A stretch of 64,000 bases of DNA from Salinisphaera dokdonensis (GTDB taxonomy: Bacteria > Pseudomonadota > Gammaproteobacteria > Nevskiales > Salinisphaeraceae): assembly GCF_040361215.1 (NCBI RefSeq), contig NZ_APND01000004.1, positions 372,001 through 436,000 on the forward strand, in the 5' to 3' direction. Positions 17,911-26,408 of the stretch are shown here, in pieces. Under the pieces are notes generated by a model. That model did no database searches and was not told the origin of the DNA. It saw only the letters and a list, made by a program, of their open reading frames with translations. How positions within the stretch are numbered: position 1 is the stretch's first letter; the number at the start of each line of letters is the position of its first letter. The translations under genes and the position numbers were made by a program.

Positions 17911-19737
17911 CTAGCTCTTTTCTGCCCGATTTGCGATCACCCGTGCCCGGAACGCATCAACCTGGTTCGAGCGCCATTCGTCGAGCTTCTGGTCGGCGTG
18001 GTGATAGGCGCGATAGACAATCTCATCCAGTTCGTCCCAGTCGAACATGCTGATACCGCCCACCGGCATATGCAGAACCAGATCGGCACGGGCATCGATG
18101 TCTCGACTCTCGCGCTCGCTCGTGAGCGTTGCGGTATGAAACAGAATCTTGAACATGTTCAGATGCCGTGCGCCTGCGCCGAGCGATAGTAACGACGTCG
18201 CATCGGCGTCTTCAGCCATTTCGACCCGTAGATTCGGCTCGCGACTGACATCGGAGACGATCACCTGACCACGGCCCATATCCGCCATCACGTCAAAGGG
18301 TATGGCGTTCAATAGCCCCCCATCCACGAGCAGTTCCCCGCGGTGCACGATCGGTGGCGCGATGCCCGGCACCGCCATGCTCGCCCCCACCCATGTCGCG
18401 AGTTCGCCCTGATCGTGCACCACGGGAATGCCTCGCGTGAGATTGGTGCTCAAGCAATAGAACGGCAGCTCCAGATCCTCGATATGGCGCTCGCCGAACA
18501 CGACCTTGAGCTGGCGCCGAAATTTCTCTGCGCTGATCAACGAAATCCGCGATAACGAATAGTCGTTCAGGAACTTGCCAGTGACGAACGTCTCTCGCAT
18601 ACGTGAGAGCATCTGTTGCGCGTCGAGCCCCATGGCAAGCATCGCGGCCACCATCGCGCCCATGCTGGTGCCGCCGACCGCGTCGATAGGAATGCCTTTT
18701 TCCTGCATCGCGCGAATCAGGCCGAGATGCGCGAACCCGCGTGCGCCGCCGCCGCCCAGCACCAGGCAGACGGCGCGCCCGGACACCATGCGTGCCAGAC
18801 GCCCCATCTGGGCATCCGGCAGGCCCATCTGTACACGGTGTTGGGCGCTCGCGCCGGCGCATTCTTTCCAGGAGCGCGGCGAATACCCGGCGTTTGCCGG
18901 GGCCAGCACGACCATCTCCTGCGGGGCTCGCAAGGCCTGCTCGCGAATCCAACTCAGGTTGCGTGACAGGAATGGGCGCTGATCACCGTGGGCAATCAGG
19001 AGGATGCGATCGGCCTGGCGCAGACAACGTCTTGTCCAGGCGTCGGGTTCCGGGCTCGCTTCGTACACGATATAGCGATAGCGCTCCTCAAGCTGGGTCA
19101 GCCACCCCGCCAGTTCACGATTCCGCTCCCCAATGCCGAAATCGACCGCCGACGCGCCCTCGCCCATAGCCCGATTCACGCGTTCGGCATCCAGTCGCAG
19201 CGTCGCCCCGGCAAGGCCGAGTTCCCGAGACAGGTGGGCCGCAAACGCCTTGACGTCGACGCCGGGATGGGCCGGGACGACAGCAAAGGTGCGCGCGCTG
19301 CGCACGCTTTCGCGCTGCGGCGCCGGTCGCGCCGAACGCAGCCGATCGACCACCATGCGCGTGACCCGCAGCATGGCGGTCGGATGGCTCACCACCAGCG
19401 TTTCGAACACTTCCCGGGATATGCGAATCAGCGCCGTGTCGCGCAGCGCATAGGCATCCGATGAATGCGGCTCTGCGGTGATTAGCGTGATCTCGCCGAC
19501 GGTGTCGCCAGCGCCGATCTCGCCAAGCAGCAGCGGCGTACGATCGGCTTCGGGGCGCACCACCCGGATGCGGCCGGAAGCGACGAGATAAAGCGCATCA
19601 CTGTCCTCACCCACCCGGAACAGATACTGCCCGCCGCCACGCTCTATCCATTCGGCCTTGGAGGCGATCGATCGCAGTGCACGCCGGTCGAGCTCACGAA
19701 ACAGCGTGCTCGACTTGAGTGCGGCGACTATATCCAT
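17911..19737 (-). CDS. Cyclic-nucleotide-binding-domain patatin-like phospholipase (NTE/RssA type)
   Basis: The 608-residue product fuses an N-terminal cNMP-binding-type domain (about 1-130, GEIGAGDTVGEITLITAEPH), a middle region with an NTE-like architecture, and a C-terminal patatin lipase. The patatin part has the oxyanion hole GGGGARGFAHLGL, the nucleophile Ser at about 358 in GGTSMGAM and the Asp at about 472 in VDGGLLNAIP. It probably hydrolyses phospholipids or lysophospholipids at the inner membrane. It has its own start after the fba terminator. The ligand of the cNMP domain cannot be told. Confidence 0.88.
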   Translation of the reverse strand: MDIVAALKSSTLFRELDRRALRSIASKAEWIERGGGQYLFRVGEDSDALYLVASGRIRVVRPEADRTPLLLGEIGAGDTVGEITLITAEPHSSDAYALRDTALIRISREVFETLVVSHPTAMLRVTRMVVDRLRSARPAPQRESVRSARTFAVVPAHPGVDVKAFAAHLSRELGLAGATLRLDAERVNRAMGEGASAVDFGIGERNRELAGWLTQLEERYRYIVYEASPEPDAWTRRCLRQADRILLIAHGDQRPFLSRNLSWIREQALRAPQEMVVLAPANAGYSPRSWKECAGASAQHRVQMGLPDAQMGRLARMVSGRAVCLVLGGGGARGFAHLGLIRAMQEKGIPIDAVGGTSMGAMVAAMLAMGLDAQQMLSRMRETFVTGKFLNDYSLSRISLISAEKFRRQLKVVFGERHIEDLELPFYCLSTNLTRGIPVVHDQGELATWVGASMAVPGIAPPIVHRGELLVDGGLLNAIPFDVMADMGRGQVIVSDVSREPNLRVEMAEDADATSLLSLGAGARHLNMFKILFHTATLTSERESRDIDARADLVLHMPVGGISMFDWDELDEIVYRAYHHADQKLDEWRSNQVDAFRARVIANRAEKS

Positions 19738-19777
19738 TGCATCATTCTACGGCTCGACAGGCGTTTACGTCGCGCAT

Positions 19778-19807
19778 AAAAAAGCCCGGGGCGAACCCCG
19801 GGCTTTT
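19778..19807 (-). terminator. Terminator after fba
   Basis: A perfect 8-bp GC stem (19784-19791 with 19796-19803), 4-nt loop and six T residues on the minus strand, 34 bp past the fba stop. It has four T residues on the other strand too, so it may act both ways. Confidence 0.92.
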
Positions 19808-19841
19808 CACGACATCGATACGATGAAGTCTACTGGACGAT

Positions 19842-20861
19842 TCAGGCCGCCTCTTCCATCTCGGCCGTGTACTCGCCACGCGCAGCCGCGCCGTTGTTGC
19901 GTGCGCGCTTGAGATAGGCGCCCTGTGCCGTCTCGACGTTCTCCGGCTTGCCACGCCAGGCATCCAGTGCCGGCGCCTGCAGGGCACGACCATAGGAGAA
20001 CGACAGCTTCCAGGGCTGCGGCCCCATACGGTTCATTGCATTCAAGTGGGCGGTCGCGAGCTCGTCACTCTGGCCGCCCGACAGGAACACAATGCCCGGC
20101 ACTGCGGAGGGCACACGACGCTTGAGGCAGCGCAGCGTGGCTTCTGCGACCTGTTCGACGCCAGCCTGCTGCGGGCACTGTTTGCCCGAGATGACCATGT
20201 TGGGCTTGAGCAGCATGCCCTCGAGCATGACTTCCTGCTTCTTGAGCTCTGCAAACACGGCATCGAGTACGGCGTCGGTGACTTCTTCACAGCGCTCGAT
20301 CGAGTTGGCGCCATCCATCAGCACTTCCGGCTCGACAATCGGCACGATACCGGCTTCCTGGCAGAGCACCGCATAACGCGCCAGCGCATGCGCATTGACG
20401 TGGATGCAGTAGTCGGTCGGGCGATCGTCAGTGATGTCGATCACGCCGCGCCATTTGGCGAACCGGGCACCCGCTTCCGCGTATTCGGCGAGACGCTCGC
20501 GCAGGCCATCGAGCCCTTCAGTGACTTTCTCTTCGGTGCTGGCGGCCAGCGGCTTGGCGCCCTTGTCCACCTTGATGCCCGGGATAACGCCCTTGTCGGC
20601 GAGCAGCTTGGCGAACGACGTACCGTCGTCTGCCTTCTGGAACAGCGTCTCCTCGAACAGGATCACGCCGCTGATGAAGTCTTCCGCGCCTTGAGTCGTG
20701 AACAGCAAGTTGCGATAGGCCTGACGGGTCTGCTCGGTCGACTCGACGCCGATGCTGTCGAGACGTTTCTTGATGGTGCCCGTCGATTCGTCGGCGGCAA
20801 GGATGCCCTTGCCATCCGCGACGAGTGCTTTGGCGGTATCGATAAGTGCTTGTTCGTGCAT
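19842..20861 (-). CDS. Class I fructose-bisphosphate aldolase
   Basis: This enzyme cleaves or forms fructose 1,6-bisphosphate by a Schiff base. It has the eukaryote-like class I sequence: ALVADGKGILAADESTGTIKKR, then the Schiff-base Lys region EGMLLKPNMVISG and VPGIVFLSGGQSDE. I start it at the ATG at 20861, with AAGGA 7 nt upstream; an ATG at 20876 is possible. The frame further upstream is only read-through of the tRNA-Ser gene. Class I instead of the common class II enzyme is less usual in gammaproteobacteria. Confidence 0.93.
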   Translation of the reverse strand: MHEQALIDTAKALVADGKGILAADESTGTIKKRLDSIGVESTEQTRQAYRNLLFTTQGAEDFISGVILFEETLFQKADDGTSFAKLLADKGVIPGIKVDKGAKPLAASTEEKVTEGLDGLRERLAEYAEAGARFAKWRGVIDITDDRPTDYCIHVNAHALARYAVLCQEAGIVPIVEPEVLMDGANSIERCEEVTDAVLDAVFAELKKQEVMLEGMLLKPNMVISGKQCPQQAGVEQVAEATLRCLKRRVPSAVPGIVFLSGGQSDELATAHLNAMNRMGPQPWKLSFSYGRALQAPALDAWRGKPENVETAQGAYLKRARNNGAAARGEYTAEMEEAA

Positions 20862-20945
20862 GCGCGAGTCCTTCATGAGCCAATTTCGCGGGATTTTACC
20901 GTAAAACGCCAGCGTTGGAGAACCATGCTGGCGCTGCGCGGGAAA

Positions 20946-21035
20946 TGGCGGAGAGGGTGGGATTCGAACCCACGAGGGGCGTGAACCCCTGCCGGTTTTC
21001 AAGACCGGTGCATTCAACCGCTCTGCCACCTCTCC
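20946..21035 (-). tRNA. tRNA-Ser (anticodon TGA)
   Basis: On the minus strand the sequence folds as a class II tRNA with a 7-bp acceptor stem (GGAGAGG with CCTCTCC), anticodon loop CTTGAAA (anticodon TGA), a long variable arm, the TTCGAAT T-loop and an encoded CCA end. Confidence 0.97.
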
Positions 21036-21270
21036 GCAGCGCGCTTGCGAGCGAGCGCATTGTCCGAGACCCGGGCCTCATAGCGCAAGCCCGGGCGTCC
21101 CGAGCCCACCCTTATCCGCTGCATGCGGCATGCAACGGCACAGCTTTTGCTTCAGGGGCTTGCAGGGGGCCGGAGCGGTGTGACGTGCACTGCCCTGGGG
21201 CGAGCCGATCTGTGCCCTCTATCTACCCGCTCGAGATTTCGGGCGGATTTTTCACTTTTTTGGGGACATC

Positions 21271-23061
21271 ATGAAATCGAGGCTTTTCCTCCTGCTGTCG
21301 TTATCGGCAGCACTATTGGCTGGCTGCGGCAGCGACTCCGACTCGGGCGACGACGTTTCATCAGGCGGCGGTTCGCCGGCGACACCGACAGACCCCGCGA
21401 CCTTCAATTTCGTCGAAGGCACCATCGCACAGGCTCACGCCGCTATGCGCGACGGCACGCTGACCTGCGAAACGCTGGTTCAGGGCTATATCGACCGCAT
21501 CCGCGCTTACGACGACGCCGGACCCGAGCTACGTAGCGTCATCCGGGTGAACCCGCTTGCGCTCGATCGTGCCCGCATGCTCGACGCCGACTACAGCCGT
21601 AGTGGTGCCACTGGCCCGCTTCACTGCGTACCGGTCCTACTCAAGGACAATTTCGATACCGTAGACGTGACGACCACTGCGGGCGGCATGGCGTTGCAGT
21701 ACAACCAGACGCCCGACGATGCATTCTCGGTGATGGGGATTGTCGATGCGGGCGGCTTGATCCTCGGCAAGGCGAACCTGGATGAATTCGCCTTCGGCTT
21801 CCGTGGCAGCAGCTCGGTGCGGGGACAGGTCAAGAACGCCTACGACCCGACTAAAGGCCCCGGCGGGTCATCTTCCGGCACCGGCGCGGCCATCGCGGCA
21901 AGCTTCGCGATGACCGGCACGGGCAGCGATACCGGCGGCTCGATCCGCGTACCGTCCAGCCTCGAAGGCCTTGTCGGCATCCGTCCGAGTCTGCGCCTGG
22001 TCAGCCAGGACGGCATCCTGCCGCTTGCCGCCTCACAGGATACCGGCGGACCGATGTGTCGGACCGTAGAAGATTGCGCGCTGATGCTGGACGCCATGGT
22101 CGGCTTTGACGATAGCCCTGCGGCGAATCAGCGTAAGGAATTCGCTTATGACTCCGCCGCAATCGAAAGCGCGGCCGAATACGCGACGATCACCAACGTC
22201 CCCACGACCTACACCGACTTTCTGGACGCAGATGGACTCGACGGGGCACGTATTGCCGCAATCCTGCCGTTGTTCGGCAACGGCGAAGGCGAGAACGGAC
22301 AAGTGCAGGCCGCTCTTATGGATGCGATCGAAAAAATGCGTAGCGCTGGCGCCACGGTAGACGTCCTCACCGAAGCCGATCTCGCCGAGCGGAATGTCTC
22401 GACTGACGAACTCACGGATTTTCCGAGCAACTCCCGCTTCGAGTTTCGGCGCGACGCCACGGACTATCTCATGAGTTGGTCATCCGACCTTGATGGCCAT
22501 CTGCGTAGTTTCGACGCCGTCGCAGCAAGCGGTGGCTACGAGGAACGCAATGCAGGCACCTTCGCGTTCTATGGCGCTATCGGTATCGCGCTAGAAAACA
22601 CGGACGACATGAGTGAGGACGCCGTCGATTACCGTAACCAGTACCAGCGCAATATAGAGGAACGCCCCACGATCGTACGCAACGGCCTGCTGCGCATCCT
22701 CGAAAATCGCGACGGCGACGACATGAGCGCGAACGCCCTGGGCGCACCTTACGATGCCCTGCTCTATCCCTCCGTGCAGAGCCTCGCGCCGGACCTGGGC
22801 AGTTCTCCAAGCGCGGGCAGCAACAACCGCCTCAGCCCCTTCTCTGGATTCCCGGCACTGAGCATGCCGGCGGGCATGGTTGTTCCGGCTGCGGACGATG
22901 AGACGGCGGACGCCGAGCCCGCCCTGCCGGTGGGTATGGAGCTTCTGGCCCGAGAGTTTGATGAGCCCACGCTCATCCGTCTGGCCTACAGCTACCAGGA
23001 GAACTTCGCCCCGCGCGCGGCACCGACGTTCACGCCCGAACTGGCGGCGAACGACGACTGA
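21271..23061 (+). CDS. Amidase-signature-family lipoprotein
   Basis: The 596-residue product begins with a lipoprotein signal peptide, lipobox LLAGC with Cys at 19, then a flexible Ser/Asp/Gly linker. From about residue 45 it is an amidase-signature enzyme: catalytic Lys125 (VPVLLKDNFDT), cis-Ser200 (GGSSSGTGAA) and nucleophile Ser224 (GSDTGGSIRVPSS). It would hydrolyse an amide in the periplasm, anchored to a membrane. Relatives are often annotated as amidase or Glu-tRNA amidotransferase subunit A, but GatA is cytoplasmic. The substrate is unknown. It is a single-gene unit. Confidence 0.88.
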   Translation: MKSRLFLLLSLSAALLAGCGSDSDSGDDVSSGGGSPATPTDPATFNFVEGTIAQAHAAMRDGTLTCETLVQGYIDRIRAYDDAGPELRSVIRVNPLALDRARMLDADYSRSGATGPLHCVPVLLKDNFDTVDVTTTAGGMALQYNQTPDDAFSVMGIVDAGGLILGKANLDEFAFGFRGSSSVRGQVKNAYDPTKGPGGSSSGTGAAIAASFAMTGTGSDTGGSIRVPSSLEGLVGIRPSLRLVSQDGILPLAASQDTGGPMCRTVEDCALMLDAMVGFDDSPAANQRKEFAYDSAAIESAAEYATITNVPTTYTDFLDADGLDGARIAAILPLFGNGEGENGQVQAALMDAIEKMRSAGATVDVLTEADLAERNVSTDELTDFPSNSRFEFRRDATDYLMSWSSDLDGHLRSFDAVAASGGYEERNAGTFAFYGAIGIALENTDDMSEDAVDYRNQYQRNIEERPTIVRNGLLRILENRDGDDMSANALGAPYDALLYPSVQSLAPDLGSSPSAGSNNRLSPFSGFPALSMPAGMVVPAADDETADAEPALPVGMELLAREFDEPTLIRLAYSYQENFAPRAAPTFTPELAANDD

Positions 23062-23080
23062 CCACTCGCGAGAAATAGTT

Positions 23081-23104
23081 GGCGGCCGGTGCAAACCGGC
23101 CGCC
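23081..23104. terminator. Terminator-like hairpin between convergent genes
   Basis: A perfect 10-bp inverted repeat (23081-23090 with 23095-23104) with loop GCAA lies 19 bp after the amidase stop, before the convergent barrel gene. Only a weak T stretch follows, so termination strength is uncertain. Confidence 0.6.
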
Positions 23105-23170
23105 TCTTACCACCTCGGAGAGGGTTACTCCGCCTGTGCTGTGATTAGCTCCGCGGGCTCGCCCCGTGCA

Positions 23171-24271
23171 CTAGAACAGGCGAATCGGCAACCGCATCGT
23201 GACCTGAACGTCCGGCGCGTCTTCTGTCACGCCGATCGCCAGCGCCAGGTTCAGATTCGCCTTCGGGCTGAAGGAATGGCCGAAGCCCAGCAGAAGACTG
23301 GCCACGTGGATTCGGTCGAATTCGGTCTGATCCACGCTACCGTTCTGTTCCGTCCTGAACACGACCGTGTGGTCGTAGCCCAGGCTGAACGACGTGTTCT
23401 CGTTGATTCCGAACCCCATGCCGAAGTTGATGCCCACGAAGTCGCCCGGGTCTATCTCGCCGATATTCCCGCCCACGTCGCGCTCAAGATTCCACGTATA
23501 GCTGAAGTTCCCGAAGAATACGGCCGGATCGGTGGGATAGACGGCGGTGATACTCGGCTCGATAGCCCAGAACCCCGAGCCGGTCGGCTGCTCCATTAAC
23601 CGCTCACCGACGATCAAGTCATCCTGCATCACCAGCTCGCGGTCAACCTCGAACACGTCCGTGCCGGTACGACTCTTGGCGCGCAGGTTGGCAATGAAAT
23701 ACGGGTCGCCCGGATCGGGGATATTCAGCTGGTAATGCAGTGCCGCCTCAATGTCGCCCAGGCCGTTGCCGTTGGAATCGATGATCACGTCATCGGAGCT
23801 CGCTTCGAGGAGCTGACGGCTGCGTACGTCGTCGCTGCGCCGCACGTACGGAATGCGTGTTTCAAATTCCAGGCGACTGGTGATTCCGTACCGGAACGTT
23901 CCCGCCAGGATAAACGTATCCCGTCGAATTTCGCGGACGTCGATAAGACCTACAGCGATGGCCGGCACGATAGTAAATGCTTCAATGGCGACACGATTGG
24001 CAGACGAATGGCTGAACGAGAGCGATGGCTCCATGATCAACGCACCCTTGGGTGTGAGCACCCCGCGATCGTCAAACAACTCCCCGACATCCGCCGGCAA
24101 ATTCTCTTCGGGCTCCTCATAGATCCCCGGTCGAAACGACTCGCCCTGGCCTGCCCCCTGGCCCCCGGGCCCGGTACCTTCCGATTGAGCTTGCGCCAGG
24201 GAAATCTGCAGCGATAACGCTGCAAGCGCCACCGGCAGAGCAACACGCTTTCCGTATAGTATTTTCGTCAC
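23171..24271 (-). CDS. Outer-membrane beta-barrel protein, candidate exporter of the repeat-protein system
   Basis: The 366-residue product has a signal peptide (about 1-28, ending AQA), a Gly/Gln/Glu-rich linker to about residue 70 and then a barrel with many amphipathic strands (GVLTPKGALIMEPSLSFSHS, then FRYGITSRLEFETRIPYV), ending in RLPIRLF with a terminal Phe, the BAM-recognised end. It resembles barrels annotated as 'transporter' or phenol-degradation MetA-type. Its operon with the sigma54 regulator and its place beside the repeat protein and C39 peptidase suggest a FapF-like export role; this is inference. Confidence 0.75.
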   Translation of the reverse strand: MTKILYGKRVALPVALAALSLQISLAQAQSEGTGPGGQGAGQGESFRPGIYEEPEENLPADVGELFDDRGVLTPKGALIMEPSLSFSHSSANRVAIEAFTIVPAIAVGLIDVREIRRDTFILAGTFRYGITSRLEFETRIPYVRRSDDVRSRQLLEASSDDVIIDSNGNGLGDIEAALHYQLNIPDPGDPYFIANLRAKSRTGTDVFEVDRELVMQDDLIVGERLMEQPTGSGFWAIEPSITAVYPTDPAVFFGNFSYTWNLERDVGGNIGEIDPGDFVGINFGMGFGINENTSFSLGYDHTVVFRTEQNGSVDQTEFDRIHVASLLLGFGHSFSPKANLNLALAIGVTEDAPDVQVTMRLPIRLF

Positions 24272-24286
24272 GCCATTACCCCTCGA

Positions 24287-25669
24287 TTATGCGTTGCGAT
24301 TCGTGCACGCCAACGGCACACCGCTCGCGTTTTGCTGAAGCCCATGCTTTTCCATGAGTCGATATATCGTCAGACGCGAGACGCCTAGATCCCGAGCGGT
24401 CTCGGCCACGTTATGTCCTGAGTGCCGCAGGCTGCGTCGAAGCGCATCCTTTTCCGCGGCGGCGCGGACCTGCTCGAGGGTCTGCGGATTCCGGCTGATA
24501 CAGCGGCGGTCGAGATCAAGATCGGCCGGCGTCACCAGGCGCCGGTCCGACATGACGACCGCACGCTGAACCCTATTCACAAGCTCGCGGATATTGCCTG
24601 GCCACGGATGGGCCTTGATGACCGCGAGCGCCTGCCTGGAGAAGCCCGCCGCGCGGCCGTTGCGCAGGCTAGAGAAGCGCTCGAGGTATGCCTGAGCGAG
24701 CAGTTCGATATCATCCGCACGCTCACGCAGGGGTGGCATTTCGGCCCAGAGGACGTTCAAACGGTAGTAGAGATCTTCGCGAAACTCCCCTGCAGCGACG
24801 GCCTTTTCCAGGTTCTTGTGGGTCGCAGCGATCACCCGCGTGTCTACCGAGATCGGTCGGTGCGTACCGACTTTCTCTATCACCCCTTCCTGTAAGAAAC
24901 GCAACAGATTGACCTGAAGACCAAGCGAAAGATCGCCAATCTCGTCAAGAAACAATGTGCCGCCTCGAGCCGCCTCAATACGCCCGATCTTGTCGCGGTC
25001 GGCCCCGGTAAACGCGCCTCGGCAGTGGCCGAACAACTCGGCCTGAATAAGATTGGCCGGGATGGCGCCGCAATTGACGGCGATGAAAGGCCCCGTCGCG
25101 TGGGCCGACTGATGATGAATCGAGCGCGCAGCCAATTCCTTGCCGGTGCCGCTCTCGCCCGTGACCGTGACCGGCGCTCGTGAGCGGGCGCACTTGCGCA
25201 AGACACGCCGGACATTTTCCATGGCTGCACTTTGCCCCAACATTTCGTCTGCCGGCGCAGCAGCGACCGTCTGATACGCCACGCCATCTATTGTGGCCAT
25301 GCCGTAGGCGTGCCCTACGCTTTGAAGGATGGTCTCCGGCAGAAACGGCGCGCTGATGTAATCCCGAAAATAACTCGCTATAAGCCGTTGCATGGCCGGG
25401 GACTCGAGCAGGCCAGGCTCTACCAGCGCCACCCACGCGGTACGCGTGTTGGTCTCGAGCACATCCTCAAGGGTTCGAACGTCACTCGCATCTGGCAATG
25501 CCGCAGCAAATGCCACCAGCGCAATACGCGGGGCGAGCTCATCCAGCAAACGCCTGGCCTCGTCCGCGCTTGATGCGGGACGAACCCGCCACCCGCCATC
25601 CACAAGTACTCGTGCAATAGCCTGCGTCGCCCCACCGCAGTCCAAGCAGACGATCTCTCGCTGATACAT
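24287..25669 (-). CDS. Sigma54-dependent enhancer-binding transcription activator (VpsR-like)
   Basis: The 460-residue product has an N-terminal receiver-like domain (1-125), an AAA+ domain and a Fis-type helix-turn-helix (NVAETARDLGVSRLTIYRLM). The AAA+ part has Walker A GESGTGKE (171-178), the sigma54-contact loop GAFTGA (218-223) and Walker B GGTLFLDEI. The receiver domain lacks the phospho-acceptor Asp (the strand reads PRIALVAFAAALP), as expected of VpsR/FleQ-type activators that can respond to c-di-GMP instead; that ligand is inference. It lies 15 bp before the barrel gene and is divergent from the repeat-protein gene, its likely target. Confidence 0.88.
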   Translation of the reverse strand: MYQREIVCLDCGGATQAIARVLVDGGWRVRPASSADEARRLLDELAPRIALVAFAAALPDASDVRTLEDVLETNTRTAWVALVEPGLLESPAMQRLIASYFRDYISAPFLPETILQSVGHAYGMATIDGVAYQTVAAAPADEMLGQSAAMENVRRVLRKCARSRAPVTVTGESGTGKELAARSIHHQSAHATGPFIAVNCGAIPANLIQAELFGHCRGAFTGADRDKIGRIEAARGGTLFLDEIGDLSLGLQVNLLRFLQEGVIEKVGTHRPISVDTRVIAATHKNLEKAVAAGEFREDLYYRLNVLWAEMPPLRERADDIELLAQAYLERFSSLRNGRAAGFSRQALAVIKAHPWPGNIRELVNRVQRAVVMSDRRLVTPADLDLDRRCISRNPQTLEQVRAAAEKDALRRSLRHSGHNVAETARDLGVSRLTIYRLMEKHGLQQNASGVPLACTNRNA

Positions 25670-25942
25670 CTGTGCCAGTCCCCCTTGACCGACGGCCTAG
25701 CGCATCCCCCTAGACACTCCTGCTTTAGCACGAACGCAAACCTGACCACAACACCGACGAAAGATGTTCTATTAGGCGGAACTTCATTAATCCTGTACGA
25801 AATAAACGGTTTTGCTACAAGAAAGGTAGCCACACATGACCGCAACCTGGACCATCTCAGCTGCGTCTCAAATCACCTTGCGCGATCGCGAAAACCGCCG
25901 AATGGCTTTCATATAGTCGTACATTCTGAATGCGCCACACAT

Positions 25943-25979
25943 ATATAGGCCTGAGTGTTTGAGCCACCGCGGCCTATAT
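25943..25979. repeat. 9-bp inverted repeat, candidate enhancer site
   Basis: ATATAGGCC at 25943-25951 is repeated in inverse at 25971-25979 with a 19-nt spacer. It lies about 330 bp upstream of the sigma54-type promoter, a normal distance for an enhancer site. Binding by the divergent activator is a guess. Confidence 0.4.
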
Positions 25980-26307
25980 TCGCGATTACCCGTGATGCGT
26001 AGGTGGTGTACGAACTACCCAGGCACCGATCGAGCGCAGTCAGGCTCGGAGACGGCCACGTCCACCCACTCCCACCTCGCGGATCAGCCCATAGAAAAGT
26101 GCAATTAATTCCGACAGCGTCGCTTTACCTGACAGCACCTGGCTCCAATATTTCACTTTAGCCTCGGAGCTTTACGGAATACGTACTTAAATCTTGGCAA
26201 TAGCTTGTTTCGCCTGGTTACCACTACCCTACAGCTGGTCCGCATAAATCCGTTGTTTTCTCGCGTTCTGGAGGCTCTATAAGTTTGAAAACAACGCTGC
26301 GTAATGC

Positions 26308-26324
26308 TTGGCACATTCCTTGTT
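26308..26324 (+). promoter_or_regulatory. Candidate sigma54 (-24/-12) promoter
   Basis: The stretch TTGGCACATTCCTTGTT matches the sigma54 consensus: exact TGGCAC at -24, correct 5-nt spacing, then TTG at -12 with T where C is usual. It lies 85 bp before the repeat-protein ATG, and the only nearby regulator is a GAFTGA-bearing activator. Confidence 0.6.
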
Positions 26325-26408
26325 ACAGCCAACCTGGGCACGAGGAAAATGCGCCCAATTCAGCGGGGGGCCAGGCGTCTCCGCAAACTCATCCTTGCCA
26401 GGAGAACG

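Larger units (their letters stand above)
25670..26408. other. Long divergent control region, no gene
   Basis: I see no convincing coding sequence in these 739 bp between the activator gene and the repeat-protein gene. It is more AT-rich than its surroundings around 25740-25950. It holds a 9-bp inverted repeat (25943-25979) and a -24/-12 type promoter (26308-26324), consistent with an enhancer-and-sigma54 control region. Confidence 0.6.

Noticed and set aside
26183..26215. A second -24/-12-like sequence (TTGGCAATAGCTTGTT)
   Set aside because: The spacing between the GG and TTG elements is one base short, so the site at 26308 is the better candidate.
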